Assembly: GCA_038229295.1 (NCBI GenBank)
Contig: JBBROO010000019.1
Location: 1 to 52,928 of the forward strand
Length of the DNA: 52,928 bases
Source of the DNA: JAJPGZ01 sp038229295
GTDB taxonomy: Bacteria > Verrucomicrobiota > Verrucomicrobiia > Chthoniobacterales > UBA10450
Reading direction: 5' to 3'
The stretch's first letter is position 1, and the number at the start of each line of letters is the position of its first letter. The notes below the pieces were generated by a model that saw nothing but the letters and a program-made list of their open reading frames with translations, did no database searches and was not told the DNA's origin. Shown one piece after another: positions 35,874-44,161 of this stretch. The position numbers and the translations under genes are program-made.

Positions 35874-36506
35874 ATGCGCGGAACAGTTCTTCAACTAAAT
35901 CTCAAGATCGTTTTGATTTTCGTGTCAGCGATTTGTTTGCGCGCCGCTCGAGCGGAAGACGAAAGATCGATCAAGGAACTCAGTGAAGCGATCGCGAAAC
36001 TGGCGCCCGATGTCGATGCACGCGAAGCCGAGTTGTTGTCGGCGACCACGCATACGATGGCGCGCCGGCTCGCGCGCGAATGGGGTGTCGGAAGCAATCC
36101 TTCGTATCAGAATTTTCTGGTGAACATCGGCGCCCGGCAACGCGGATTCTGCGCGCATTATGTGCGCGATATCGGCACGCGCTTGAAAGAGTTTCAGTTT
36201 AAAACATTGGTGCTGCATTGGGGCGCGGCCTACGCCAAAGAAGCGGAGGAGAGCAATTGTCTGGTCGTCACCGCGCGCAATCAGCCGTTTCAAAATGGAA
36301 TCCTGATGGATGCGTGGCGTAACGGTGGGCGGCTCTTCTGGTGTCCCGTCCGAAAAGATCCCGAATACGAAATCGGAAATGGCGTTGCGCTTAATCAGTT
36401 AGGGCGACACCCGCATTCCGGCATCACCGCCTGGAAAGAAGATTTGCAGGAAAGCGCGTGGCTGCAGGAAGATCGACATCGGAAAGTGGAGCCGAAGCGA
36501 AATTGA
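35874..36506 (+). CDS. Hypothetical exported protein with Cys/His/Asp pattern
   Basis: 210 aa with an N-terminal signal (LKIVLIFVSAICLRAARA). The mature part contains GFCAHYVRDIGTRL, then VLHWGAAYAKEAEESNCLVVTA, then GILMDAWRNGGRLFWCPV. The order Cys, His, Asp, each in a conserved-looking context, is what a papain/transglutaminase-like fold would show, but I do not recognise the family. A dispersed motif copy near the end encodes EDRH. hutH follows after 61 bases. Confidence 0.6.
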   Translation: MRGTVLQLNLKIVLIFVSAICLRAARAEDERSIKELSEAIAKLAPDVDAREAELLSATTHTMARRLAREWGVGSNPSYQNFLVNIGARQRGFCAHYVRDIGTRLKEFQFKTLVLHWGAAYAKEAEESNCLVVTARNQPFQNGILMDAWRNGGRLFWCPVRKDPEYEIGNGVALNQLGRHPHSGITAWKEDLQESAWLQEDRHRKVEPKRN

Positions 36507-36567
36507 AAGGCGCGCCGTTGTCGTGGCGCCGCCTTCCCTTTGCCCGAGTTGTCACTAAGATTACGTC

Positions 36568-38067
36568 ATGGAATTAAGCGGCCAGCCACTTGCGCTTCGC
36601 GACATCGCTGCCGTGGCCGAGCGACGCGAGACTGTGCAAATTGCCATCAATGCTCACGAGCGAATCGCCGCTTCGCGCAAAATCATCGACGATATCATTG
36701 CGCGCGGCGCCGTTGTCTATGGCGTTACGACCGGCTTCGGAAAACTAGCCGACGTGCGCATCAATCGAAGCGAGCTGCGCGATCTCCAACTCAATCTCGT
36801 TCGCAGTCACGCTTGCGGGATCGGTACGCCGCTTCCGGAACCGGAAGTGCGCGCCATGATGTTGTTACGCGCGAATGTCCTCACGCTCGGCTTCAGCGGA
36901 ATCCGCCGCGAAGTCATCGAGATGCTTTGTGAAATGTTGAATCGCGGCGTGCATCCGGTGGTTCCAGAAAAGGGATCGGTCGGTGCGAGCGGCGATCTCG
37001 CTCCGCTGGCGCATCTCGCGCTGACGTTGATCGGCGAAGGCGAAGCCTTTTTTGAAAACAAACGCATGGCGAGCGGTGACGCGCTGCGGCTGGCGAAATT
37101 ACAGCCCGTGGTTTTGGAAGCGAAAGAAGGACTCGCGCTTCTGAACGGCACGCAAGCGATGCACGCGGTTGGCGGATTGTCGATCTTGCGCGCGCAGCGC
37201 CTAACGAGCGTGGCTGATGTGGCCGGCGCAATGACCTTGGAAGGACTTCGTGATACGCCAGCCGCGTTCGATCCACGTTTGCAAGATGCGCGACCGCATC
37301 CCGGACAGAAAGCGGCGGCGGCACATTTGATGTCGATCTTGGAGGGAAGCGAAATTCGCCAGTCACATCTCAAAGACGATCCACGCGTTCAGGACGCATA
37401 CAGCGTGCGCTGCATGCCGCAGGTCCACGGCGCCGTGCGCGGCGCGCTGGCGCATTGCGAGCAGGTTTTTTTCCTTGAGTCCGGATCGGCGACCGATAAT
37501 CCGCTCGTTTTCATCGAAAGCGGTGACGTGATTTCCGGCGGAAATTTTCACGGCGCGCCGCTCGCGCTCGCGCTTGATTATGCCGCGATTGCGATTGTCG
37601 ATCTTATGAGCATCAGTGAACGCCGCACCGATCGCCTGATTAATCCGGACAAAAGCGAAGGGCTGCCCGCATTTCTCGCGCGGAAACCCGGCCTGCAATC
37701 CGGTTTCATGATTCCACATGTCGCGGCGGCAGCGTTGTTAAATGAAGCGCGCGTCCTCGCTCATCCCGCCAGCATCGACAACGTCAGCACGTCGGGCGGA
37801 AAAGAAGATCACGTCTCGATGGGAATGACGAGCGCGCTAAAATTGCGAACGATTGTCGATCTTGCCGAAAATTTGCTCGCCATCGAATTGCTGACCGCGG
37901 CTGAAGGTCTCGAGCATCGACGACCGTTGCGCGCGGGAAAAGGAGTCGAGCGTGCTTTCGAAATGATCCGCAGAATCTCCGCGCCGTTAACGGAAGACCG
38001 CCCGCTTTCCGCCGACATCGCGCGTTTAGCCGCAGCGATTCGCGCCGGCGATTTCGACGACATATGA
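36568..38067 (+). CDS. hutH: Histidine ammonia-lyase
   Basis: Deaminates histidine to urocanate, the first step of histidine use. The 499-aa protein has the MIO prosthetic-group triad Ala140-Ser141-Gly142 in GSVGASGDLAPLAHLAL, the N-terminal YGVTTGFG block and the C-terminal STSGGKEDHVSMG. Four dispersed motif copies lie inside. It is coupled to hutU by an ATGA overlap. Confidence 0.97.
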   Translation: MELSGQPLALRDIAAVAERRETVQIAINAHERIAASRKIIDDIIARGAVVYGVTTGFGKLADVRINRSELRDLQLNLVRSHACGIGTPLPEPEVRAMMLLRANVLTLGFSGIRREVIEMLCEMLNRGVHPVVPEKGSVGASGDLAPLAHLALTLIGEGEAFFENKRMASGDALRLAKLQPVVLEAKEGLALLNGTQAMHAVGGLSILRAQRLTSVADVAGAMTLEGLRDTPAAFDPRLQDARPHPGQKAAAAHLMSILEGSEIRQSHLKDDPRVQDAYSVRCMPQVHGAVRGALAHCEQVFFLESGSATDNPLVFIESGDVISGGNFHGAPLALALDYAAIAIVDLMSISERRTDRLINPDKSEGLPAFLARKPGLQSGFMIPHVAAAALLNEARVLAHPASIDNVSTSGGKEDHVSMGMTSALKLRTIVDLAENLLAIELLTAAEGLEHRRPLRAGKGVERAFEMIRRISAPLTEDRPLSADIARLAAAIRAGDFDDI

Positions 38068-39731
38068 GCGGTCGACGAATCATCCGCGCGCCGCGCGGCG
38101 GCGATCTCACCTGCAAAGGCTGGCATCAGGAAGCGGCCATGCGGATGCTGATGAACAATCTCGACCCCGATGTTGCCGAAAATCCGGATCAACTCGTCGT
38201 TTACGGAGGCACCGGTCGCGCCGCGCGCAGCTGGGAAGCATTTGATGCGATTGTCGATTCCCTCCGCAAGATCGACAACGACGAAACGCTGCTTGTCCAA
38301 TCCGGAAAGCCGGTCGGAAAATTTCAAACCCACGATGAAGCGCCGCGCGTGTTGATCGCAAATTCCAATCTGGTCGGGCAATGGTCTAACTATTCCGAGT
38401 TCAATCGCCTGGAACGTCTCGGCTTGACGATGTACGGACAAATGACTGCCGGTTCGTGGATTTACATTGGCAGCCAGGGAATCGTGCAGGGCACGTTCGA
38501 AACATTTGCCGCCGCCGCGCAAAAACATTTCGGCGGATCGCTCGAAGGAAAATTGATTGTCAGCGGCGGCCTCGGCGGAATGGGCGGCGCGCAACCGCTC
38601 GCCGCGACGATGAACGGCGCGCTGTTTCTGGGAGTAGATGTCGATCTTGCGCGCATCGAAAAAAGATTGAAGAGCGGCTATTGCGACAAGATCGCGCGCA
38701 CGCTCGATGAAGCGCTGAAGTTAATCGACGCTGCGCGCAAAGATCGACAAGCACTTTCCGTCGGTCTCGTCGGCAATTGCGCCGATGTTCTGCCGGAAAT
38801 GGTGAAGCGCGGAATCGTTCCGGACGTGCTAACCGATCAGACCAGCGCGCATGATGCGCTGAATGGTTATGTGCCGCACGGGATGAGCTTGGAAAAAGCA
38901 CTCGCCTTGCGCGCAAAAAATCCCGACGCCTACATCGACAAGTCGATGCACTCGATGGCTGTGCACGTCGAAGCCATGCTCGCCCTGCAAAAGAAAGGCG
39001 CGATCACGTTCGATTACGGAAACAACATTCGCGCGCAGGCGAAGAAGGCCGGCGTCGCAAACGCGTTCGATATTCCCGGTTTCGTTCCCGAATACATCCG
39101 GCCGCTTTTTTGCGAAGGGAAAGGACCGTTCCGCTGGGTCGCGCTCAGCGGCGATCCCGAAGACATCGCGCGCACCGATCGTCTCGCTCTCGAAATTTTT
39201 CCGAAAAACGAAACGCTCGCTCGCTGGATGAAGCTCGCGAAGGAACGAATCCAATTCCAAGGTTTGCCAGCGAGAATTTGCTGGCTCGGATTTGGGGAAC
39301 GCGCGCGGTTTGGAGTCGCGATCAACGAGCTTGTTCGCATCGGCGAAATCAGCGCGCCGATTGTGATCGGTCGCGACCACCTTGATACGGGATCAGTCGC
39401 TTCGCCGTTTCGTGAGACGGAGGCGATGATCGATGGCAGCGATGCGATCGCGGATTGGCCGTTGCTGAATGCGCTGGTTAACACGGCGGCCGGCGCGTCG
39501 TGGATATCAATTCACAACGGCGGTGGTGTCGGGATTGGCTACTCGCAACACGCCGGGATGGTCGTCGTCGCGGATGGAACTGAAAGCGCGGCTCGCCGCC
39601 TGAAGCGAGTCCTGACAAGCGATCCGGGAATGGGAATCATCCGTCACGCGGATGCAGGTTATTCCCGCGCAATCGATTTCGCCGCGTCGCACAAGATTGA
39701 CATCCCGATGAAGCCCCGATCGCGAGACTGA
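38064..39731 (+). CDS. hutU: Urocanate hydratase
   Basis: Converts urocanate to imidazolonepropionate using bound NAD. The 555-aa protein has VYGGTGRAARSWEAFD, QMTAGSWIYIGSQGIVQGT, SGGLGGMGGAQPLA and LVGNCADVLPEM, all diagnostic. The C terminus KIDIPMKPRSRD is normal. Downstream the hut genes are interrupted by about 5 kb of accessory DNA, and a diverged copy of this gene's last 20 codons recurs at 42997. Confidence 0.97.
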   Translation: MSGRRIIRAPRGGDLTCKGWHQEAAMRMLMNNLDPDVAENPDQLVVYGGTGRAARSWEAFDAIVDSLRKIDNDETLLVQSGKPVGKFQTHDEAPRVLIANSNLVGQWSNYSEFNRLERLGLTMYGQMTAGSWIYIGSQGIVQGTFETFAAAAQKHFGGSLEGKLIVSGGLGGMGGAQPLAATMNGALFLGVDVDLARIEKRLKSGYCDKIARTLDEALKLIDAARKDRQALSVGLVGNCADVLPEMVKRGIVPDVLTDQTSAHDALNGYVPHGMSLEKALALRAKNPDAYIDKSMHSMAVHVEAMLALQKKGAITFDYGNNIRAQAKKAGVANAFDIPGFVPEYIRPLFCEGKGPFRWVALSGDPEDIARTDRLALEIFPKNETLARWMKLAKERIQFQGLPARICWLGFGERARFGVAINELVRIGEISAPIVIGRDHLDTGSVASPFRETEAMIDGSDAIADWPLLNALVNTAAGASWISIHNGGGVGIGYSQHAGMVVVADGTESAARRLKRVLTSDPGMGIIRHADAGYSRAIDFAASHKIDIPMKPRSRD

Positions 39732-39739
39732 AGCGTCAA

Positions 39740-40094
39740 ATGTTTAGACCCGAGCCCGTCTTTTCCAACAGAGCTTGCGCTTGATGTAAACCAACATCAA
39801 TTATTACCTGTTATCTCTAAGGAATTTCAACTTTACCTAAATGATCGGTTCTTTTGCGATGCCAAGATTGATATTCCTATCGCGCCGGCCTCCGCAGTCG
39901 AAATAGTATTAACAGGCAATCCTACGTTGGCGTTAGAACGCTATGAGCATGGTTGGAGCTTACGTAAGGAAAAGGATTTGGAGCACGTCCCGATCTATAT
40001 CGTTCCCGGATCGCTCGGAGCTGTGAGCGAACGCGGGCGATACGGGTTCAAAGTGGAGGTTCATAGTGGGCCGATCTACGACTTATTTCAATAG
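39740..40094 (+). pseudogene. Frameshifted hypothetical gene
   Basis: From ATG 39740 the frame stops after 14 codons. If one T of the TTTT run at 39761-39764 is removed, it continues as FPTELALDVNQHQLLPVISK through WSLRKEKDLEHVPIYIVPG to GPIYDLFQ and TAG 40092-40094, about 117 aa in total. The downstream frame has no ATG, GTG or TTG near its 5' end. It is therefore either a single-base frameshift, a 5'-truncated fragment, or an assembly error. I recognise no family. Its codon use (TTA, ATA, GTA) differs from the GC-rich neighbours. Confidence 0.5.
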
Positions 40095-40108
40095 ATGCTT
40101 CATTTTCG

Positions 40109-40207
40109 ATGAAAACGCTGCTAGTCCTCACGGCGGCGAGGGTTTTGAGTGCGTTCGTCTCTCTTTCGCAAACTCCTTGGGAACGAGCGCAAAGTAATTA
40201 TCACTGA
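40109..40207 (+). pseudogene. Short signal-peptide-like ORF, possible gene fragment
   Basis: 32 codons from ATG 40109 reading MKTLLVLTAARVLSAFVSLS then QTPWERAQSNYH and TGA. It looks like the start of a secreted protein cut off by a stop. It may be a remnant; evidence is weak. Confidence 0.25.
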
Positions 40208-40208
40208 T

Positions 40209-41696
40209 TTAGCGCCAGAGGAAGATCTGCTGCGAAAGTCTTCCGCGAACAATCTGCGGAACTTTCTTTCGAAACCGTCTGTATTTTCCAGCCGTATACG
40301 CTGCCCTCAGATACACCAGCTTACTCTCGAAGTCAGAAGGGATAGCGATTCCGAGTTGAGCACATTGAACCTTAATGTAAGCGGGGACGTGCTGAATCGG
40401 TAACAAGCTAGGAATCTCCGGGATGACAAGGAGCTTAACGCCGTGTTCCTCGCATAGGAACGCTTTCACCGCGTCATCCTTTTGCCTTCGGGAAAGTCGA
40501 AGCGGGTTTTCAGCCATCAATTTTGTAATCTCATAATGCTGTCGTCCGTGATGCTCGAAGGCAACCGACAACTTCTGGGAATAACCATCTAGTTGCATCC
40601 CACGCCCTCGCTCGTTTCGCAGCCACTTTGGCCAGACGGAAGGGAACCGTGTTTCGAAAAGCTGTTCAAAAAAACTGCGACAGATTCTTTCGCCAAGACC
40701 GGCACTGCAATTAGGGCACCACTGGCCAATTTTAACCTTGCTGAGTAGCGCAACCCATACATGTCCATTCCCGCATCGCCATTCTAGTTTCTGGTTCCCT
40801 GACTTGTACTCAGTGGAAAGCAGATCACCACCTCTCGATCGCGCAATTTCCCTAATCTCGTGAATAGGCATCCGCCGGTTTTCGGCGCCTTCAATCATTC
40901 CGCATGTCATGCACCAGTTGCCGTTCCTCACATTTGAAGCAGAGGTTTCGAAGCAGTGACCTCTTCGGCATCGAAAGGCCAGCCGACTGGAAGAATTCTT
41001 GTAATCAACGGAAATGCATTCACCGCCATGCGCCGTCGCGAGGCGCTGGAAAACTTCGATTCCTAGCGCCCGATTATGGGTGCGATTCGCCACCATCCTC
41101 TCGATGTGGCATTTTTGGCACCAATTGCCTGCTTTGATGCTATAGGGAGCAGCGAACCATTTGTGCCCCTTGTCGCAACGCCACAGAAGAAGCGTTTGGG
41201 CATTTACATATTTTTCGGAGAGGCATTCGCCGTTACGGTCAGCGGCGAGTTTCTTATAGTCTACCAGACTACCTCTTAGCCGGTCCGCCGTCCTCTGTGT
41301 GGCGCATCTCTTGCACCAGTGCCCGGCTAATACATGCGCGGGTGTCATCCTAAAAAGGTGTCCGTTAGAACACTTCCACTCTAAGTGCGAATGTGCTCTC
41401 GAATACTCCTCCGACAAACATGTTCCGCCGCGCTGTTCGGCGACAGCCCTCATCTTCACAATACCGTGCCGTGATTTGATGGCATTCTTCTTGGCTGCAC
41501 ATGCCCGACACCAGCGCCCTTGCTTTAAGCGACTGGGCTTCATGGGCCATTGATGTCCCGCGGCGCATCGGCACATCACCGGAATTCCGCTACCCACATA
41601 CGGCGAGAGAATTACTCCGCCTTTGGATTTCGCGATCTCTTGCAAGCTCTCTTGACGAACAACCCTCTTCGCTTCACGACTTGGCATTTGATTCAA
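40209..41696 (-). CDS. Tandem zinc-ribbon protein with C-terminal PD-(D/E)XK-type nuclease
   Basis: 495 aa. The first 330 residues hold five treble-clef/zinc-ribbon units, each with a C-x-x-GH-x-W/F pair and a C-terminal WCxxC pair (for example WKCSNGHLF ... WCKRC; WRCDKGHKW ... WCQKC; WRCGNGHVW ... WCPNC). This is the DUF4379-type pattern. The C-terminal third has a nuclease core: GERICRSFFEQLF, MQLDGYSQKLSVAFEHHGRQHYE, matching the E ... D ... E-x-(H/Y) pattern of Vsr/restriction-like endonucleases in such proteins. Probably a mobile or defence nuclease. It lies in the accessory island and has no dispersed motif. Confidence 0.8.
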   Translation of the reverse strand: MNQMPSREAKRVVRQESLQEIAKSKGGVILSPYVGSGIPVMCRCAAGHQWPMKPSRLKQGRWCRACAAKKNAIKSRHGIVKMRAVAEQRGGTCLSEEYSRAHSHLEWKCSNGHLFRMTPAHVLAGHWCKRCATQRTADRLRGSLVDYKKLAADRNGECLSEKYVNAQTLLLWRCDKGHKWFAAPYSIKAGNWCQKCHIERMVANRTHNRALGIEVFQRLATAHGGECISVDYKNSSSRLAFRCRRGHCFETSASNVRNGNWCMTCGMIEGAENRRMPIHEIREIARSRGGDLLSTEYKSGNQKLEWRCGNGHVWVALLSKVKIGQWCPNCSAGLGERICRSFFEQLFETRFPSVWPKWLRNERGRGMQLDGYSQKLSVAFEHHGRQHYEITKLMAENPLRLSRRQKDDAVKAFLCEEHGVKLLVIPEIPSLLPIQHVPAYIKVQCAQLGIAIPSDFESKLVYLRAAYTAGKYRRFRKKVPQIVRGRLSQQIFLWR

Positions 41697-42119
41697 TTAT
41701 AGCCTGTAAGAAAGAAAGTGTGTCCTTTCCTCATTGCCAAGCTCCAGCTTGGTAACGGGCTTGTCCTCAAAGCTCTGCTTCCTGAGTGCGTCAGCGGGAC
41801 AGGCATCGAGTGATAATCCGCCCGGCGAAGGGGAGCTTCAAAGATATTGGCGTCACCAAGCCTGCTCGCCCGCCCATCGACCTCCACGATTCCCCTCCAC
41901 CGCCTCGGAGCTTGGTGACGCGGGTCAGTGAGCGGCGGGGGAAACGGGGTCGCGTCCAAACTTTGAATATTCGAACAATCGCGATTGCCGATCTCGGTCC
42001 TGTTGATCGGAAACCCACCTCCGTCGAAGACTACGGCTGGCAGGCAGAAGTCAGATGTCAGAGGCCAGTAGTCAGCCGCCTTTGCCGAGTCTCCGGCGAG
42101 CCAGGGAAGTCGACTCGTT
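41697..42119. other. Intergenic accessory DNA with hairpin and repeat R0
   Basis: No convincing gene. It holds a perfect 7-bp hairpin CCAAGCT-CC-AGCTTGG near 41740 without a T-run, and one copy (about 41941-42010) of a repeat also present at 42810 and 43709. Open frames here are on both strands but have no recognisable protein pattern. Confidence 0.5.
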
Positions 42120-42467
42120 TTAGATGTCGAGCGTGTGCTTGAGCGCTGCATCGACGGCGGTGATGTCCGGCAAGCGACCCAGCGAGGAATCAATCTCGCT
42201 CTCCAGCACGGTTGCGAGATTGTCCGTCATCACGACCGAGTCGAGCCGCACCCCCGCCGCTTTGCCTTCGACCGAAGCTGCCGTAACAAACACGCGACTG
42301 GGATGGCCACGACGGGCGAGGTTACTTGAAATCATCGCGACGATGGTTTGCTCTAAACCGCTGCCGAGATTGTCGCGTTGGAGAACGAGCGCGGGACGAC
42401 GTTTCGCCGTGCGCAAATCGGAATTAGGAAACAGAACCAAAACGACGTCACCGCGCCGGGTGTTCAT
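42120..42467 (-). CDS. MazF/PemK-family toxin
   Basis: A 115-aa endoribonuclease toxin of the MazF/PemK type. RRGDVVLVLFPNSDLRTAKRRPALVLQ at the N terminus, with the family's G-D-x-V/V-x-F-P and R-P-A-L-V motifs, and the later VRLDSVVMTDNL are diagnostic. It follows its antitoxin on the minus strand with a 20-base overlap. mRNA cleavage is inferred from the family. Confidence 0.88.
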   Translation of the reverse strand: MNTRRGDVVLVLFPNSDLRTAKRRPALVLQRDNLGSGLEQTIVAMISSNLARRGHPSRVFVTAASVEGKAAGVRLDSVVMTDNLATVLESEIDSSLGRLPDITAVDAALKHTLDI

Positions 42468-42678
42468 CGTAAATGGAGGCTTCGGGGCGTTCCCAATCTT
42501 CGGCGAAGGTTTTCAGGCGCGCGCGCAGGTCTGCGGCCTGGGCCTCGCTGATGCCACGCGACCGCAGGTCTACAGCCCGATCACCCTGTCGCGCAAGCTC
42601 GCGCAACTTGTCGAGGACCGCTCGACGCTCCGACTCGCTAAGGTTCGGAAGTTCGCTGATGATCTCAGATGCGCTCAC
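42448..42678 (-). CDS. Antitoxin partner of the MazF-like toxin
   Basis: 76 aa, starting MSASEIISELPNLSESERRAVLDKLRELARQ. This N-terminal helix pattern is shared by the antitoxins at 43411 and 43916, although their toxins are of different families. The C-terminal part (RLKTFAEDWERPEASIYDE) is the likely toxin-binding, disordered segment. The overlap with the toxin indicates coupling. Confidence 0.75.
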   Translation of the reverse strand: MSASEIISELPNLSESERRAVLDKLRELARQGDRAVDLRSRGISEAQAADLRARLKTFAEDWERPEASIYDEHPAR

Positions 42679-42809
42679 GGCTCAAAATCTAGTCAGCGCC
42701 CGGCGGTTTGTCAGCGCCAAATTCATTTCCTCCATGCGCGGAGCTTGATGCGAATCCGTCATCGGGCATGTCGCTGGCGCAACTCGACCAACGGATCGTC
42801 CTCGCGAAA

Positions 42810-42995
42810 GAAACGGGGTTGCGTCTAACATTGTACATTCGAGCAATCGTCACGGGCGATCTCGATCCTGTTGATCAGTTTCATGGTCGAGGGTTGATGG
42901 TTGATAGAACCGAGATCATCCGCTTTTGTGGGGAACTACTCCGAAAATGTTCGCGAGCAGGCAGCGCGACAGCGCGACTCCCGGCTACAACTGAG
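42810..42995 (+). repeat. Dispersed repeat R1 (copies at 41941 and 43709)
   Basis: The segment includes GGTTGCGTCTAACATT, CGATCTCGATCCTG, and a 54-base block (about 42886-42939) that recurs at 43790-43843 with one mismatch. Its last 30 bases recur at 43847-43878. R1 has about 22 extra bases before this last part. R0 (41941-42010) shares only the first 70 bases. Copies follow or precede toxin-antitoxin pairs, so they may mark shuffling of these cassettes. Confidence 0.7.
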
Positions 42996-42996
42996 T

Positions 42997-43080
42997 GCAA
43001 TCGATTTCGCGGCGAAGAACAAAATCGATATCCCGATGCGGCCGAAGCCGCGCGATTGAACGTTAAATGTTAGACGCGAC
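42997..43080 (+). pseudogene. hutU: Diverged fragment of the hutU 3' end
   Basis: Encodes AIDFAAKNKIDIPMRPKPRD and TGA, aligned codon by codon to the last 20 residues of the intact hutU (AIDFAASHKIDIPMKPRSRD). The similarity runs on past the stop (CGTTAAATGTTAGAC here, CGTCAAATGTTTAGAC after hutU). Many differences are synonymous, so this is not a recent duplication. The fragment has no upstream hutU sequence beyond this point. Confidence 0.75.
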
Positions 43081-43111
43081 CCTGGTCGCGGTTCCACTCG
43101 CATCTAAGTTC

Positions 43112-43414
43112 TCATAGCCGGCGTTTCCAATGCCGGTCCTGGCGTGCGGAGTGAATGACGGCGAATACCGTGATGAGTTCCTCGCGAACGCAGTAAACGA
43201 TTCGGTAGGGGAATCGAGGCGAGGAAAACCAGCGCACATTGCGCCGCCAGTCACGCACGCGGTAAATCAAAGGATTGGCGGGCAAGGTATGGATTGCGCC
43301 GCGGACGGTGCGCACGAAATCCGCTCCCAAGCCCGGTTGCTGCTCGTCGTACCAGCTAGCGGTGGATTCAATATCGGCAAGAGCATCTGGCCGAATGTCC
43401 AGTTGGTAGGTCAC
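43112..43414 (-). CDS. RelE/ParE-family toxin
   Basis: 100 aa from GTG 43414, which overlaps the antitoxin stop as GTGA; an in-frame ATG 14 codons earlier overlaps the antitoxin deeper. TYQLDIRPDALADIESTASWYDEQQPGLGADF is the ParE pattern, with PLIYRVRDWRRNVRWFSSPRFPYRIVYCV, the basic core strand, following. ParE-type toxins poison gyrase and RelE types cut mRNA; sequence alone does not decide which. Confidence 0.85.
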   Translation of the reverse strand: MTYQLDIRPDALADIESTASWYDEQQPGLGADFVRTVRGAIHTLPANPLIYRVRDWRRNVRWFSSPRFPYRIVYCVREELITVFAVIHSARQDRHWKRRL

Positions 43415-43647
43415 TCGCCGAAGCGGGACTTGAGCCGCGCTTCCGCCTCGGGCCATGGGATGGATTTCTCAGGGTGTTTTTCCATATCCGCCAGACGTGC
43501 CTCGAGGAGGGCCTTCTGCTCCTCAGTCAGCGGATCATCTTCATCCAGCCATCTGTCGCCATCGACTTCCGCCAGTTTGAGATAGATTTCCTCCCGCTCT
43601 TGCGGTGTGAGCTTTGGAATCTCCGCCAGAATCTCGGCTTTGCTCAT
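43411..43647 (-). CDS. Antitoxin partner of the ParE-like toxin
   Basis: 78 aa, MSKAEILAEIPKLTPQEREEIYLKLAEVDGD. It belongs to the class of short addiction-module proteins that also begin with a helical M-x-x-x-E-I-(I/L)-x-E-(I/L)-P-x-L segment. The C-terminal part (MEKHPEKSIPWPEAEARLKSRFGE) probably wraps the toxin. The stop overlaps the toxin start. Confidence 0.8.
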   Translation of the reverse strand: MSKAEILAEIPKLTPQEREEIYLKLAEVDGDRWLDEDDPLTEEQKALLEARLADMEKHPEKSIPWPEAEARLKSRFGE

Positions 43648-43708
43648 GGAATGAATTTACTCAGTCCACGAACAGTTGTCATCCTGGAATTCGGTCCTTT
43701 CCGTTTCC

Positions 43709-43878
43709 CAGAAATGGAAGCCGGGTCGCGTCTGGATTTGAATGTTCGAGCATCGCGATTGGCAATCTCGATCCTGGTGATCGGTTGATCGTCGAGGGTT
43801 GATGGTTGATAGAACCGAGATCATCCGCTTTCGTGGGGAACTACAGCGCGACAGGGCGACTCTCGGCTACAACTGAGC
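43709..43878 (+). repeat. Dispersed repeat R2
   Basis: Second long copy of R1. It begins CCGGGTCGCGTCTGGATTTG, contains the 54-base block at 43790-43843 (GTCGAGGGTTGATGGTTGAT and beyond) and ends CGGCTACAACTGAG. It fills the gap between two divergent toxin-antitoxin pairs; no other feature is seen from 43648 to 43915. Confidence 0.7.
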
Positions 43879-43915
43879 GACCGCTTGTCAATCCAGGGCG
43901 GGGCGGTATGATTGA

Positions 43916-44161
43916 GTGGTGAGTGCGGCAGACATTATTCGCGAATCCGCAGGGCTGACGATGGAGGAAAAGCTGGCTGTGATTCGCCGCCTGGTGGAGC
44001 AACTCGGCGAAGGCGACGGGCCGCGCAAGACGGTGGAGCGGTTTTTGCGCCGCCTGGCGCATCCGGAGGTTTCCGAAGAGGTGTGGGAGGGATTCGAGGA
44101 GTGCGAGGATGGCCGGGCAATTGAGATAAGGGATGAGCATTTCGCCAATCCTCCAGTGTGA
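43916..44161 (+). CDS. Antitoxin, third toxin-antitoxin pair
   Basis: 81 aa from GTG 43916 (or GTG 43919). It starts MVSAADIIRESAGLTMEEKLAVIRRLVEQLG, again the helical antitoxin N terminus seen in the two minus-strand pairs. The C-terminal part contains FEECEDGRAIEIRDEHF. The next gene starts in its stop codon (GTGA). Confidence 0.65.
   Translation: MVSAADIIRESAGLTMEEKLAVIRRLVEQLGEGDGPRKTVERFLRRLAHPEVSEEVWEGFEECEDGRAIEIRDEHFANPPV

Noticed and set aside
40149..40403. 84-codon plus-strand ORF over the nuclease 3' end
   Set aside because: Antisense to the zinc-ribbon nuclease gene; no supporting pattern.
41736..41756. Hairpin CCAAGCTCCAGCTTGG as a terminator of the nuclease gene
   Set aside because: It has no T-run and lies upstream of the minus-strand gene's start, so it is only reported as a hairpin in accessory DNA.
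42124..42828. 234-codon plus-strand ORF
   Set aside because: Antisense to the clear MazF-like toxin and its antitoxin; no recognisable motifs.
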